A stretch of 64,000 nucleotides of DNA from Lates calcarifer (GCF_001640805.2 NC_066853.1:24053173-24117172), one strand, 5' to 3'; shown: positions 14,656 through 28,994, counted from the stretch's first letter. The notes: generated by a model not told the origin, from the letters alone. A program made the numbers and translations.

Positions 14656-15250
14656 CCCGCTGCTGTCGCTGTAACACTTTTAATTACGGCAAGTTAAAAA
14701 TTACGAGCCCGGAACACTGAGTCGCTGGCAGGTTGGGTTTAATTGCCTCGTGTTGTAATTCCGGACAGAGGAAGGGGGAGGGCCGGGAGGGTTGGGGGAT
14801 TGGGTCACACTTGGGTGGCAGAGAGAGGGAGAGCAAGAGCAAGACTGACTTTCAGATGACCTCCTTAATCAATCGACGGCCAATAGTGAAGTAGAGTGCT
14901 GCAGCTGTTTCCTCTCTCTCACTCAGTCTTCCCCACCCTATATCCACCAGTATCCCCCAACACACACACACTCCCACAATCCCTCATCTGAATATTGGCA
15001 ATACAATATGAGGCCTGCATAGAATCTGGTGGAATTTCTCTCCAGCTGATGTGAGTAACCATGTGTCATACATTTCTCCAGTAAGCCCCCATCTTGTTGC
15101 TGGTTGACTTGTGCCTCACAGCTCGAAGCTAGTGTTATTATTAAAAAATCGTTAAGTATTTCCTTACTGGCACCTCTCTTGGTGGTCTGCTTAGTAATTA
15201 AAATGAAATCTTGGTGGCAGACGCCCTTGGCCACCTTCCCTTCTTGATTC
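14656..15250. promoter_or_regulatory. Candidate conserved non-coding elements
   Basis: 14656-14780 mixes GC-rich sequence with homeodomain-type cores (cttttaattacggc, aaaaattacgagcc, gtttaattgcctcg). 15040-15250 is similarly unique, with tagtaattaaaatg. Both look more constrained than the flanking low-complexity DNA. Composition-based inference. Confidence 0.25.
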
Positions 15251-18200
15251 AAGACACAGAAAATCAACACACACACACACACACACCACCTTCTGCTCTA
15301 TGAACCAGGAATTTATCATGATTTGAGGTGATTTATAGCTCCACCCTCCCTCACGTGGATGGTCACCACTGGAACCACTCAAATATATTAAAATGGAGCA
15401 CACCCCTCCACCATGGCCCTAAGTGGTATGGTTAGCTAACCTAAACAAGCTCCAGTAGATCTGAAACCACAGACTGCTGCAGCTGGATGACCACTCCACT
15501 GCGGCCTGTTCTCTGATGACTCCACCCATCTAATGCTACAGATATATTTTTGTCCTTTGCAGCAAATGTGCATTAAAATGTAGGTCACTGTGGGGCTAAG
15601 TGAATGTGTGTGTGCAGATGGGGACAGTGACAGAGATGTAAGTGACGATGGCATCTGACCAAAGGATCCATATAGAGATGACATCACCCTCTAAAGAAAA
15701 AAAGAGGAGGAGGAGAAGGAGGAGGAGGGGTTTTTAGCAAACTATGAGCTCAGAATATCAATGTAGGCTCCAACCCTCTCCATCCCTCCACCCTCCTAGC
15801 CCTCAGTGTCTATAACTCCTGTGTTGCCAGCCTTTTATCATGGAGCCGTGACACCTGTCCTTTTCCCACCCCTCCCTCATGTTCAGGCATCTTTCTCTCA
15901 GAATTCAGCTTGCCAGCTGCTAATCTGGTCTGTGCCTTTTCCAATCATAGCAGTGCCACTTTCCATTCAGCTCCAATCCTTGTTTCCCTTTTTTCCTCGT
16001 TTTTTTTTTGTCTGTTTTCTTGTTTCTTTTGCTTTCATTATGTGTGTTAAGCTGACAGAGAAGACATTTGGTCTATTTCACTCACACTCAGATAGGTGCA
16101 CCTAGTCACATCAAGTCAAAACCGCTTGTTGAACTTGTTAGTTAAACATGAATTCGTCCATTATTTCAAACATTTGATTGTTTCATTTGATTGTTTGTTC
16201 CCCCCCTTGGGACAGTTATTTGTTACTTGACCCTATTTTATCTTCAGAGCTCAATAAACTCACCTATGACTGATTATAAAAGCCAAATTGAATGTATGCC
16301 CAATTTTCTTGTCATCTTTTTTGCCCAGTAAAATCAAATTGGGAAAGCTTCCACAAGGATAAACTTTACTTTTTATTGTGTGACTTTTCTCATCTCTTCA
16401 GTGTGAGAGGACAATAACTCAAGTTATTTAAAAATCAATCTAAAAGATTGACCATGCAAGTTGGGACTACTAAAAACATAGTTGTAATCTGTGTCATGTG
16501 AGATGGTGAGATGTGATGCAAGATCATCCACCTGCACCATTCACACACTGTAGCAAGCATCTACAAACCTCAAAAGATGAAAAGAGGGCAATGCTAATTC
16601 TGCAAAGTGAGTTTCAAGTTATTACGGCAGCTGTATAGTCTGCTGACATATAAATGACATACAGTATAGTCTGCATTATTTTATGTTGCATTCTGATTGG
16701 TTGGTTTGTGAATGTAGGTCGTAGCAGGAGCCACATTGAGGGATTTTGGTTCAAAATTTGAGACACTGTCAGAATTTTGATACAGCCCATCTTTGGTAAC
16801 TGAAACTCTAAATCACCTGTCGCTCATCCCTTAAAATCATTAAATGAAATGTTATTCCTTGATGCTTCTCCACATCATCTTTGCTTCTTTTTTTTTCAGG
16901 TCTCCTTCCTCCACAAAGCTCCATCCCTCTATGAGTTTTCTTTGTCATTTCCTTTTACAACTTCAACTTCATATGAAAATGTGATGCTTTTTAAAACATT
17001 AAAATATCATTATCAAATTAATGATGATAGCTTTGTGTAATTACAAGTAAACAATTTAGACCATGATGGGTAGCTTAAATCACTTTAAGAGCTATTCGAT
17101 GGAAAAATGAAGAATAGAGCAGTCAATGGTGTAAAGGTGTAGAGGCTGGTGGAGGCTGCCAGTCATCTGGAATATGGTCTCATTTGTTAATAGTAATTAC
17201 AGCAACATCTCAAAGTTAATATGCTGCTGATTTACTGAAGTAAAATGGCTACATGCACATCTTAAAGTTGCTTCCTGTGTTTTTCTTGCCATGTTGTGAG
17301 GCATATTTGTTCTTCCTCTTCCTCCTCCACACTCTCATCCACCCCTTCATCTCTCCTTCTCTCCATCATCTCTCTCTGAAGCCGTTGAGCTCTTTCCATC
17401 CATCTCTTTCCTTCCAACCATATCTCTCCCCCTCCATGCCTCCCTCCCTCCCCGGCTGTTTGAAGGAGAGCTCTTTGAGGATCCACTGACTTAATTACTG
17501 TAATGGGGTTTCTGACACTTGAGACTAAAGAAGTAAAAAAGATGGAGAAGAGAAACTGGGGAGGGGGCAAACGAAGGGACATTATTATTAGTTTTATATA
17601 AAGGCCTTGGTCTGTGAGCGTAACAGAAAGTACTCAAAGGCCCACAGAGAGAGACATTCTTTTACAGCAGTTTCTTGGGCTTTTCATCAGTCCTTCATTA
17701 TTGTGAAAGTTTAATTGCATGTTTGTGCGTGTATGAGTGTGTGTGTGTTTAGGAAAAGAATATACACCTGTGTGTGTAGCTGTGTATTTGTGAGCATTTG
17801 CATAGCGGTCCACAGTGTTCAGAAGTGTTCAGAAGAGTCTCTCAGAAAAATTGTTAATTAAGCAATTATTGAACATTGCAGCTGTGACTCATGGGAGATG
17901 TTATTTGAGGTTTTTGTTTCGCAGGTTGTTTATGGCTGCAGTTCTTATACTGCAGTTCAAGGATTTTCAAGAGTTCCTTGAGGGGATCAACGGGGATTTG
18001 TGCAAACAAGTTTTCTCATTTTAGTTACTTTAGCCAAAGTTAGTTTAACATTTTTGGGGTTCTCTGGGGGAAAAGAACAGATCCGTCAATCCCTAAGTTA
18101 ATGATTTAATTTTGTCCTTTGCATGATAAAGTGTGAGACACCTGTAGTCAATTAAATGAATCAAAGACACTGACATCAACCAGAAATCTGGTTTGCTGTG

Positions 18201-21200
18201 TTTGACTGGAAAATAGAATTGACCTATGTTGTCAGCAGCTACACAAGCTGGGGCCTGGACTCAAATGACAGTAGGAGAAAAGGGAAAGCAGGAGGAAGAA
18301 AAGGATTTGCACAAGAAAAAAATAGGATAGGAAGAAGAAAGCTGAGAAGGAGGAGGAGGAGTATGGAAGGAATGAGAGCCAAGTTCTTGTCCATCTTCAT
18401 TATGGTTCATTTCACTTTTTATCTGTCACAGAGACATCTCAGACGTCTGGCTCGATATACTGGCACACACACAAACATGGACGAGCACACAGCTATTTAA
18501 ATGAGGCTCGATTCAGTTTCAATTTAATTAAACCAGAAAGTAAATTTTACTCTGTATTTTTAAAATGTACAAAACTTTCACCACAAAAAGCTTATTTTAA
18601 TCTATAATTATACAACTAAGACTGCATTCACTGCCAGTATTAGAAAATGACATATTCTTTCAAACTGCGTTTAAAATTCAGTGAACTGAAGGCAACCTGG
18701 CTGCCCACACATACAGATATTTACAGTCACATTACATTTCAGGTGAATATGCTGACACGTGGGTAGAAAATAATTAATTTACTACTCATTAAAATCCCCT
18801 TAGGAGAAGATCTTGTGGTAATATGCCTATTAGATTATGCCATGTGTTGTATGAAAAGTTGACATTTAGGGGTGAAGGAGGAAAGCTCGTGGACTGTCTA
18901 CAACATCAGGGGTTAATCCTCTGAGGAGCATAAATGCAATCAGTAAATATCTTGGGGAAACCACAATGATTTGTTGTGTATAAGAATTCATTTTAGCCTC
19001 ATAGTGTTACAAGAAGCAAGGTCGCCAAAAATATTTTGATACATCCTCAGAAGAGCAAATATATCTATAGCATGGACTAACCAACAGACCAACTGAACAA
19101 TCAACTTACCAGTGAGAAAGGATGAGGAAACTGACCTAATACACATGTGATATACATCTTTTTCATGGTGCATTTACTGCTAAAATGTCTGGAAGCAGTG
19201 CAGGTCATCATTTGAAATTTGGCGCAGCAGTAATAGTGGAAAACTGAATCTTTATACCTTGCTACTACATTAGGCAATGGAGATTTCAGATGGCAGGCAA
19301 TGATGACATGTGCAGAACAGTGCAGACTACCAAGACTACAAGTTGTACTCATCAAAATCTAAGACAAATTACTACTTTAAATTGACTATGGACTATTAAC
19401 ATAAATATGCTCTAGCATAATAAGTCTGATATTTCTGACATTTGTGTGTTTGCTATTAACAAAGTTGAGAGGACTGACAAAAGACAGAATTTAATAAAGT
19501 AACACCATCCTAGGAGTACAAACCAAAATGCCTCAGAGTTTGAATTCCAGTTTGCATCATGAGGATTTTCAGATAAGCAGGAAATGTGGTTATATTTCAC
19601 AAAACTATAGCATCAACATAGCATTGCTTTGTTATTTTTTATCAGCTGTTTGTTTGCCAAGAGCAATGCTTGTAATTTCTGTATCCAACATGAGCATGCA
19701 ACATTGAGCACAAAGATGGTGTCCAAGTACTTTTTGAAGTGAAAAGACACAAAGAGTGATTTAATTTATGAAACAACAACATAAATCTGTTTTATGGCCA
19801 ACCATTTATGATTGGTAGCTAGCTTACTTCGACAGTTAACTGGAGTTCATTAAATTAGTTGACTAACTTGATGATTCCAGCTACACAGCTGAGACAATAT
19901 TTGTGTGTTATTTGTGTAGTTCCTTTAAAGACAAAGCAGAATTTGAACTTTCTCCCTAAATTTAATATCTAAATGTAATTTGTCAGCTAGCTGTGTAATA
20001 CTTAACTCATGCTTTTACACATTATTTATTTCAACTTTGAAGGTACTAGTACTACTGAGTTGCTGAGAAGCTGTGAGAATTCATTTTTATTAAAGGGAAT
20101 TATATTAATGATTGCAATAAACTGGCCAGTGTTCAGTTAGCTGACTAGCTCACTTAGCTGTTTCTTCTCTGGCAGAAGTTAGCTGGCTACCTACCAAATT
20201 AGCTAAGTTAAGGCTAACATTAAATTATTAATTAATAAAGTTATCTATCTATCTATCTATCTAGCTATCTAATAAAACTAGGTGTCCCATTCTCCCACTT
20301 CTCTTCTTCTTCTTCACTTCTAACTGATTGAGTACAAAATAGAGTTGTGTCAAATTAAATTATTTTTAGCATAATGCTTTATGTGCTTACTGTCCCATCA
20401 GATGCTCTGAATTTAGGCTTCAATAAGAGGCATCAGGATTTAAGGGAATTCTGGTCGTACATTGAAGAAACAATGATGCCAACACCACTAGCATAAAACA
20501 GAAGCAACTAGTCTAATATGTTTATGGTAATTACAACAGTTACTGTATATCATGGCTTGGCTGCTCCTCATAAGAACAGAATCACAAGAACACACTCACA
20601 AACAGACACACACATCTCTTTAACCCCTCCGGGGGGTAGAATTGGCCGGTCGGATAGCTGAGGTAGGGTGTCGGTGGGGAGGCGAGGAATATAAATGGTG
20701 CTCCCAGCTCCCCATTAGTCTGTCTGAGTGGAAGATGGAGGGGGTTGGACACATGGGGGTGGGGTCAGGCTCAGGTGCTGAGCAGACAGGAGAAAACACA
20801 TCCCCCCATCCTCCTCCCCTCTCCTCTTATCTAAGTTGTTGCACCTTTTAGGCAAGCAACCTCCATCCATCTTCAGTTTGGCTAAACCTGAGAGCTACCT
20901 GGAGGCTACCTCTCTAATTCTATTACACCCATCCCCGAGGAGAGTGGAGTATATACCACTGGTCATGCCGGCTAATGTGTTCCTGTGAAATCAGCTCACT
21001 TTCTGCTGTATATAATTTAAGTACTATTATCTCTGTCTCTGGCTTAACTTCCTTTGTGAGACGTGTGCTTCATCAGGGACATTGATGAATCAAGTGAACC
21101 AGGACAAAAAGGATATTTTTAGACATTCAAAAATAGACTTGTAGTCTGCAGCTCATATAGACTTTTTGATTATTGTCAAGTGGAAGTGTTTGGGGAAGTT

Positions 21201-23764
21201 AGCACAGATGTGTGTGTTTGCTTGTAGTGCTGTTGTTTGTATATGTTTAAGAGACTGAGAGAGATGGAAAGAGAGTTTCCTTGCCTCTCACCATGGCAGC
21301 AGGTGTGCAAATAACCCTAATAAAAAAATGAGGCTGAATCAAAGTGCTCAGGGACCAGAATGCAACTCATCCATACACTCCCTCCCCTCCGACATTGATC
21401 CCGCCTCATCTGCTCATTGTCAGCGTCCCGCGGCTGCACAAGGCCCCCCTCCCTCCCTCTCTGGTCTGCTGGGGCACTCGTTATAATTCTGGGTCTGTAG
21501 GACGCCAGTGTTGTGGTATAATTTTGCCAAGTGTCCTGCTTCTGTGTGGGCTGACAGCTGAACCCAAATCCACTGCTTCACTGAGCCGGATTATAGGCCA
21601 GTGTGCCTAGTTTGCTTCGTTTCCCTCACTGTTGTTACCTGTTAGCAAAATGAGCCCAGGAACGGCTGGGGAAAGTGGGATAAAATGGCCCTGAGCTAAA
21701 GGTAAATTAACTGAAGAAGCCATCTATAAGAGGAGGGAATATAACACGCAAAGTGGTTTGCAGTCGAGGTAAATGAAAAGGCGGTCAGTCGGTGATCATT
21801 ATGAAGCAATCAGTGAGTGAATATTCAAACAACTAACTTCAATTTGGTTAAATGTATGGTGGCATATATTGAAGCACTCTCAAAAGTGTGAGCCTGTAAA
21901 GGTGGTGAACTGTATCTGATTTCATTTCACTACATCTGTTATCTTTGTCCTTTAGCTACAACCCTACCACACCCTGTATGAAATGTTAACTGGATCACCT
22001 AACTGATGATAAATATCCCATTAGATTATCTAATCATCATCTATATTTTCATTGTCTATCCACTGACTTTGTCTGTCAACTGTTCAGTGCTGGGAAGGTA
22101 GAGTTTCACAGAAAACAGAAGAGGCTGATCAGAGCAATGAGACTGAACCAAAATCTGAACTGAACTGAACCAGTTGTAGGGTGTAAAACCAAAACTATGA
22201 GCTAAAAATGCTAAAATACTTCATAGAGCTGAGAGACCTTTTAGAGGTGAATGATACACATAATCATTTTTTAAAGTATTTTTTATATGAATAAAGATAT
22301 TGATAAGTGAAGCTTCAGGTTTACCTCTATATATTCAGTAAAAAAACACATCAGTTAGCCAATAAATGTTATTCTAATTTTCTAACCATTAACCAAAAAT
22401 TCACCATACTGATGAAGTCACTGCCCTGTCTCCCTTTCCAGACCTTGTCATTCCACACCTGTCCACTAGTTGCCCTCATAGAATTTCCCACCTGACCCTG
22501 CTCTTCCTCTAGATTTGGCCCTCATCACCCATAAGCCACTCAAAATGTTACAAGCCATTTTGGCTCTGTAAACCTACCTGTTGCCCAGTGCCTGTATTTT
22601 TGACTTGCTGCACCTCCGTCGCCTACTCACCTTCTTAAGCTTGTTGGATTTCTTGCCAATTGTAAAACTGTTGATTTACCACAGATGTCTGCAAACTAAC
22701 TCTAATACAAACTGCTCATAAGACGTACCTGAACCCTATTATTTAGCTGCTTTTCTTCTGCATTTGTATTTAAAGTTACTTCTGTGTGCCATTATATTAA
22801 AACTTAAAATATGTTTCCTTGGCAATCAAGTGCAATTTTTAAAAAATTGGCACCTTCTGTTGAACAGTTTTCTTTTTCATTAATAAGTCAACAAACAAAA
22901 GGTCAAAAATAATATATTTATAGTTACTGACTCCAAAATCAGCCAACACTCTCCCTCATCAGTTCTTTCCTCCTCTCACTGAACAGTTGGGGTAATGAAA
23001 TGGCCAGTTAGTTACTCAACTGATTTACATAATAATATTAGTTGACCTTTTGGTTTGATTAGTTTGGTTTGTGTGACTTTCATGCTACATGGAGATGAAT
23101 GTTCTCTACAATTCTATAGCTAATGTTTAGGGGTTGTTTACACCACAAGATTTATTAAAATAGACTTTGTGATGTGGTAGAACTGTAAAATGTTGCAGCC
23201 GTGTAATATCAATCAGTACAACAGACTCACTCATTTGGGAATGAGTTGATGTTTACCCTCTGAGCTAGTGGGATTGTATGAATTCAATTCCAATCTACTT
23301 CCTCAACTCAATAAGAGAGAAACTTACTTTGCCATTAATATCATAAGTGGAATGAATGCACAGTATACCGTAAGCCTGCAGTTGCTTTTAGTTGATGTAG
23401 TGTTTTGTTTTGTTTTGTTTTTTTTACCACTGTAAGGATTGGATTTGGATTCGTTTTAATGTGGAGTTCTCTGTGAATGTGCATGAGTCAGCAATGGCTT
23501 GTTTTCTTATGAAGTGGGGTTATGTTTGTCAAAAAAGTCAAAAATTTCTAGTCAACATTCTTTCAAAGCAGAACTAACTCAATAACTCAACTAGCTAGAA
23601 TAAACTGAGTCACTTACACCCACAAATATATTTTTAAATCGTTTAAAAATGTGTATTTGGCTTCATAATCACTCACGCAAATACCAATTAGCAGTACGGC
23701 AAATGAAAGTGAAATTAATGAAAATATTTTTAAAAAGCACAGCAAGTGGATGTAAGGATTAACG
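15251..23764. other. Gene-free region up to the ecel1 promoter
   Basis: Contains (CA)n at about 15268-15286, GGA-rich sequence at 15703-15730, CT-rich sequence at 17300-17460, a CTAT microsatellite at about 20241-20265, and GC-richer unique blocks at 20620-20960 and 21360-21620. No coding exon could be recognised on either strand. Confidence 0.6.
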
Positions 23765-23912
23765 TCTATTTAACTTGGATGACTGTGTGTGTGTATGTGT
23801 GTGTGCTTTACCTTGTTAATGAAGGACCCCCTCCTCTCGCCCTCTCTCTTTCTCTCTCTCTCCTCCACACCACCCCACCCTCCCACCTCCCTCTCTCTCT
23901 CCCCTCCATACA
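23765..23912 (+). promoter_or_regulatory. Candidate core promoter region: CT-rich tract before exon 1
   Basis: A pyrimidine-rich stretch (about 23826-23912) made of CTCTCT runs and C-rich segments such as CCACCCCACCC lies just before the presumed exon 1. Such GAGA-type and C-rich sequences are common at TATA-less vertebrate promoters. No convincing TATA box was seen; the only candidate is a weak TATTTAA at about 23767. Mammalian DINE is reported to be induced after nerve injury through ATF3, c-Jun and STAT3 acting with Sp1, so C-rich Sp1-like sites would be expected. This is inference. Confidence 0.3.
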
Positions 23913-24095
23913 TCGGAGGCTGTGAGCTGCAGCGGCGGCAGAGAGCGGTGCGGATCCCTGTGTGTGCCGATCTCCGGAGGGGGAACCGGATAATCTGGTC
24001 GGACCTTCAGTGGAGTGGATTTCCTGCCATCTACACCCACACTGAGCACAGGCACTTTTACGTTCCCAACGGGGATCCCGATTTACACACCACAG
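23913..24095 (+). other. ecel1: Probable non-coding exon 1 (5' UTR) of ecel1
   Basis: A GC- and CpG-richer stretch follows a long CT tract and ends in CACAG/gtaagc, a strong splice donor at 24096. No ATG lies between about 23830 and 24095. Mammalian ECEL1 also begins with a non-coding exon, with the ATG in exon 2, and exon 2 here has a matching acceptor at 31511. The 5' limit is not visible from sequence; the start given is only the end of the CT-rich tract. Joining to exon 2 is inferred. Confidence 0.55.
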
Positions 24096-25659
24096 GTAAG
24101 CTCTTTTTGCATAAGTTTTCCTGTCACTCTGGGGTTTGTCCACACCTCAAATGAGCGTACTGAACCCGGTCCTCCAACAGCCAGTGTGTTCTGTGGCACG
24201 TAGTATGGCACGATAGGCTAAGGGGTTGTAAATCATGATGTGTTTTTAATAATGGAGAGCGAAATAAAACAAGAACTACCACACTTAACTTGGGAGTCAC
24301 GTCAGCAGCGGACGCTCTGAGGAGAGGTGTCCGCTCGTTTTTTACGCACATGGTCCCTCAGTTATTAGTTCTTTCTTCAGTGTGTCCACATGGACGGGTC
24401 TCGAAGTTTTGTCGGTCCATAATAAGATGCTGCTTGTGTTCCAGTTGTTAAAACGGTAAAAAGAGAAGAATGAGATGAGAAAGATTGGATGTGTGGATGC
24501 TCAGTCGGTCTGTCGGGCTGAAAATGACTTCAACTGATCATTGACTGCCTTTTTTACTAAATTCTGGATGATGTGTCTCAGTGTTGGGTAACGCTATGTG
24601 TTTATGTATTATCATATTCCATAGGTTTATACGTCTTTTTATAATGTGCGGCTCGTTTGAGTCCTTGGCGGTGATTCACCAGGTAAAGTTTATCCAACGT
24701 CATCTGAATACGCCATAAGCAAAAACTAAATATAGAAGTAAAAGTAAAAGTAGGGATAACTGATATCCCTGCTTACTTTCCTTCTTTGCGGAGCAGCAGC
24801 CTGCTTTGCATCTTTACGCACCACGAGCTTCGCGTCGCCCAAAAGTTTTAATTTACAATGTTCGCTCTCTTTATACCAGCCTCGACACCGCCACCCTGTC
24901 TCCCGCTCTTCACTTTCCCAGCTCTCTCCGCCGATGGAGACGCGCGTCTCTCTCCTATAGAGATTTCCATTTAAAATCACAGAAGCTGAATTTTGCTTTG
25001 CTCATTGGGAAACTGACACAGGCTGTAGAACATGGTTTAAGACCTTTACCAGGCAGTAAACGCACATATGCATAAAAAGTATGAACTTAGAATTTCTTTA
25101 CCAAGTCCTCCTTCACAGAAATACTCTAAAGTGAGTAACCATTAAAGCAAAGTAGTTCTAATAAGTAGTTGAGTAAATATTCTAATAGTCTAATATTGCA
25201 GCTTTGCCTAAATGGACACGTAAACAGGCGGAAAAACTCAATATTTGACATGTGGCTTGGCATATGTCTCTACTCAGAGAAAGAGTTTTGGGAGTCATTA
25301 AGGTTAATAGAGTTACAGTATGTGAGTGCTTTATGCCTGCCAGTCAGTGTGGGTGTGTTTTGGTGTGTTGGTGTATGCAGTGGAGAGAAAGGAGTGAATG
25401 AATGAGGGAGTTTTTCGAAGGGTTCTTCTGGCTAATTGTTCTTCAGAGTGACTCCTCTGTTTTAATAATGAAATAAGAATAAAGAGCCCAGTGTGCTCTT
25501 TAAAAAGGTCTTTAATATTGCTTGTGTGGGATATTTAATACATACGCAAGAGTGCTTAAATAGTTTTTAATAGCACCACAAAGGGAGCTCTGCTCTGGTA
25601 CAAGTCTAAGAAGTATCTTCTGGTACTATATAGGACCCTTGAGCTGTGTGTCCAAATCT

Positions 25660-25880
25660 GTTGCCCATACAAACGCACCATAGCACTCTACTGCAGCCTC
25701 TGGCGACTGGTGATAAGGCTCGAGGGGGCTGACTCCCACACTGAACCCTCAGAGTGCCATGAAGCTTTTGGGGCAGGCTCTGTGACCACTTTGATTAGGG
25801 GATAATAAACCCATTTATAGAGGGCTTTCAGGTGACGTAACTCGTCTGAGAGGAGATAAAAGTGGAGAGTTTCCCGCTAA
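25660..25880 (+). promoter_or_regulatory. Candidate intron 1 regulatory block with CRE-like site
   Basis: A unique, non-repetitive stretch includes TGACGTAA at 25833-25840, a strong match to ATF/CREB-type bZIP sites, and ATTA-type segments (tgattaggggataataaac). ATF3 and c-Jun are reported regulators of mammalian DINE, which makes a bZIP site notable. Conservation and activity are not shown by sequence alone. Confidence 0.25.
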
Positions 25881-27895
25881 GCTCTTATTTCTTGGTACCA
25901 CCAAATATCATCACAAGCTGCAGTGGAGAAAAGAAGAGTTTGCTTTAAGCAAATTTATGTTAATGGTTGTAGTTTGGCTGTGATGTGATGGTAACATTCA
26001 AAGTGTAATCACTTTGGTGGTAGGTTTTGTGGGGAACCAAACTTATCAGTTGCTGAAGGCTTTATAAACTCTGAGAGATGCAGTGTGAGGGTTTAACAGG
26101 TTATATATTTGGTTACATACCAGAAGGTGGAATAGTTTTTTTGTTAGTCCTGATTCAGCAGAAAATTATACAGACAGAGTTAGTATTAACGGATATCTTT
26201 TATGGTCTTTGTAATGTGCCCTCTGGCAATCGTTGGCAATTTTGCAATTCTGTTGCTAGATGATGTTGACCCCAGGTGACTTTACTTCTCAGTAGCAACA
26301 AATCTGGCTGCTTTCTGAGGCCAAGGGGAACAATTTTAATTTGTTGATGTGTTAACTTCCAAAGTACTAAAGCCTGTCACTGCTAAAGCACTGCAAGTCT
26401 ACAGCAATAATTCAGTACAGCTCATGATGATACTTACAGCTTATGTTTGTATTAAGTATTTAATATGCTCATTTCAGGTCATGTCTACACCAGTAAAATA
26501 TTCAGTTTACATTTTGTATTATTAGTGAATTGATCATCTCGTACCTCAAATTCTTGGATTTGAAGAGCTGAAATCCACTGACACATTAATTCTTAGAGAA
26601 GTATGATCCATCTGCACAGGCTCCGTAACAGTGATGTGAACCTGACCCATCAGAGGCCTCCATTTATCAATGACCCATTGATCTTCACTGAGGATTTATT
26701 GTTAGTTGTTACAGAAGCAAGAGGAAGGTCCACCCAGTTTTCAAAGTGTGTAGTTTGCTTTAAGAACAATTTAAGAACTTGTTTTAGCTTGAACTTGCAT
26801 TCCCTTCACAAATTCAAAAAATGCATTCCCTGAGATTCTCAGCTCCATCTCTGCGCTGTCAGACTGCTTCCAGTGTTTGTCTGTCTAAGACTTTGACGGA
26901 CTTTATTGTCCGTCTAAGTCTCTCTAAAGCGACATATTTTGGACATGTTCAGACACCATAGCTACATACACAATGCTTGTTTTAACATCTATACAAGCCA
27001 GCAATGGTTCACATTTCACTCACAAAGTTTCTTTTTACCAGCTGAAGCTGAAATCTGTGACAGTGACTACAGCGACCCCAAGTCTGAACCTTCACTGACA
27101 TTTAAGACTGTGGTCCAGAGCCAGTTGAGCTTCTAGCTTACCGTTAGCTTAGCAAGGCTCCAACAGAATCAGCAGGGGCAGAGAGTGACAAGACTGACAG
27201 ATTTTTATGGGGTCAAGTGGACAGAGTTACTGAATTGTCTCTGGAAAAGGAAATTACTTCTGCCGTAATGAGCACTGGGAAAGAGGATGAGGATCAGATG
27301 ACAGCTTAAGTGACTGTACAATAAGCTTACTTTCCTCCATTTGGTACTCTCTCTAGGACCCCTGAAGATCCATGGACCACTCTTTGAGAACCCCTACTAT
27401 AAGTGAAAGTCACTGTCTGTTGCTCATGTGAGAAAATATATGGGAAATGCTTGACAACTGACAAGGCGCTATGCATCACCAGGTGTGTTGATGCAATTTA
27501 AGTGTGCATGCATGTGCTTTGTCTGCGTGTGTGTGTGAGAGAGAGAGAGAAAGCGAGAGAGAGTGCGCAGCAGTATTAATATAACTCTCAGATATTAGGC
27601 CCTGTCATGTTCGGTAAATAGCCATTCATCATGCATTCCTTTCTGTGTGATGGTACCCACAAGATCCAATCCATTAGCCATGCGCTGGTGTCCACTCTGA
27701 ATGTGACAGTGTGTGTGTGTGTGTTTGTGTGTGAGTTCTTGCTTATCATAATTTACTATGATGCTTAGGGAGTTCTGACACAGGAGAAAGTGCATGTGCA
27801 TTTGAAAGAGAGAAATGCATATATTTTGAGGAGTAATTCAATATTATTACATTATAATGACCAGATTTGGTTTCATAGATACAGCATGTTTCTGT

Positions 27896-27897
<2 letters not shown>

Positions 27898-27931
<34 letters not shown>
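27898..27931 (+). repeat. (TG)n microsatellite, intron 1
   Basis: Uninterrupted TG run of about 17 units. Confidence 0.95.
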
Positions 27932-27933
<2 letters not shown>

Positions 27934-28994
27934 CAAGGCAGAGGATTGATGGATGATACGTTAGACTGATAATGACACTGTACAGAGACACACTATCCTT
28001 GACTTTCACCCACTTTTTCCCCTATTCTCTCCCATTTTGGAGCACCTACTCCCCTCTTCACTATACCTCTTATCAATGCACACTGTGTTGTTTGCATATG
28101 GAGAGTGTACACAGACATTTGCATGTTGTCACAAACTGCTTTTTTCCAGGTAGCACCCATGAGCCGCACTATGAGGGTGTAATGCAAGAGAGCTTCATGC
28201 TATCCCCTACAGTTCCACTATCCAATATGCAAGCACATCAGCCAACCAGTAGACGAGTGACAAGCTAGAGTGCAGGATTACATACAGCATTTTACTGATC
28301 ATTGAATGCCAGAGTTTTTTATATTATTTATTTTTATTAGATTAATTAAGTCTGCGTTATGTTACTTCAAAACAATAATGTTACTTTGATAAAAATGAAT
28401 GCAGACTTGTTGTTGATGTTCATTGCGATGGATTAAATAATTAAAACAAGTGTCAAGAGTCTGCTAAGAGAGCGATACCCTGTAGAACTACAAAAACTAC
28501 TGTGAGTTTCTTTAAGTGACTCCTCATTTTGTTAATCTCTTGTGGTGATGCGATACACGGTCCTGCCAATAGTCTCACAATATTCCACTGATCAACAGGT
28601 ATTGGTAATATGCCAAGATTTACAGCAATGCACAGGCAAAGACAGAATAAGAAGACTTGTAGCTAGTAAAGTTTTTAAAAAATGCATTCAGATTTCTAAA
28701 ACACTGCAGGATGGTTAGTAAAATAGCCAGCTGTAACGTAAAGTATCCATGATTTGGAGTAAATGGGCTAAAACATGCAAAACCGCTGGTATGATCCTGA
28801 TGTTTCTGATGTGCTCAAAACAGATACAGATATGGACAGCAAGGCAGATAATGGAAGCACAGCAGATGTCATGTGCAGATTTTCCATGTTATCATTCATT
28901 TTGGGCAGCACAGACCTTCACAGATACATTTTATGTCATGCAGACCCTTATGACTAATGGAAAGTTCAATTCAGGCTTTACTTTCTAAGTTGCT

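Noticed and set aside
17262..17582. 106-codon minus-strand frame rich in Glu and Arg
   Set aside because: Complement of a CT-rich tract; low-complexity composition explains it.
23789..24154. 121-codon frame over the presumed exon 1 as a protein gene
   Set aside because: It crosses a strong splice donor at 24096 and shows no family match. It is kept only as a possible upstream reading frame.
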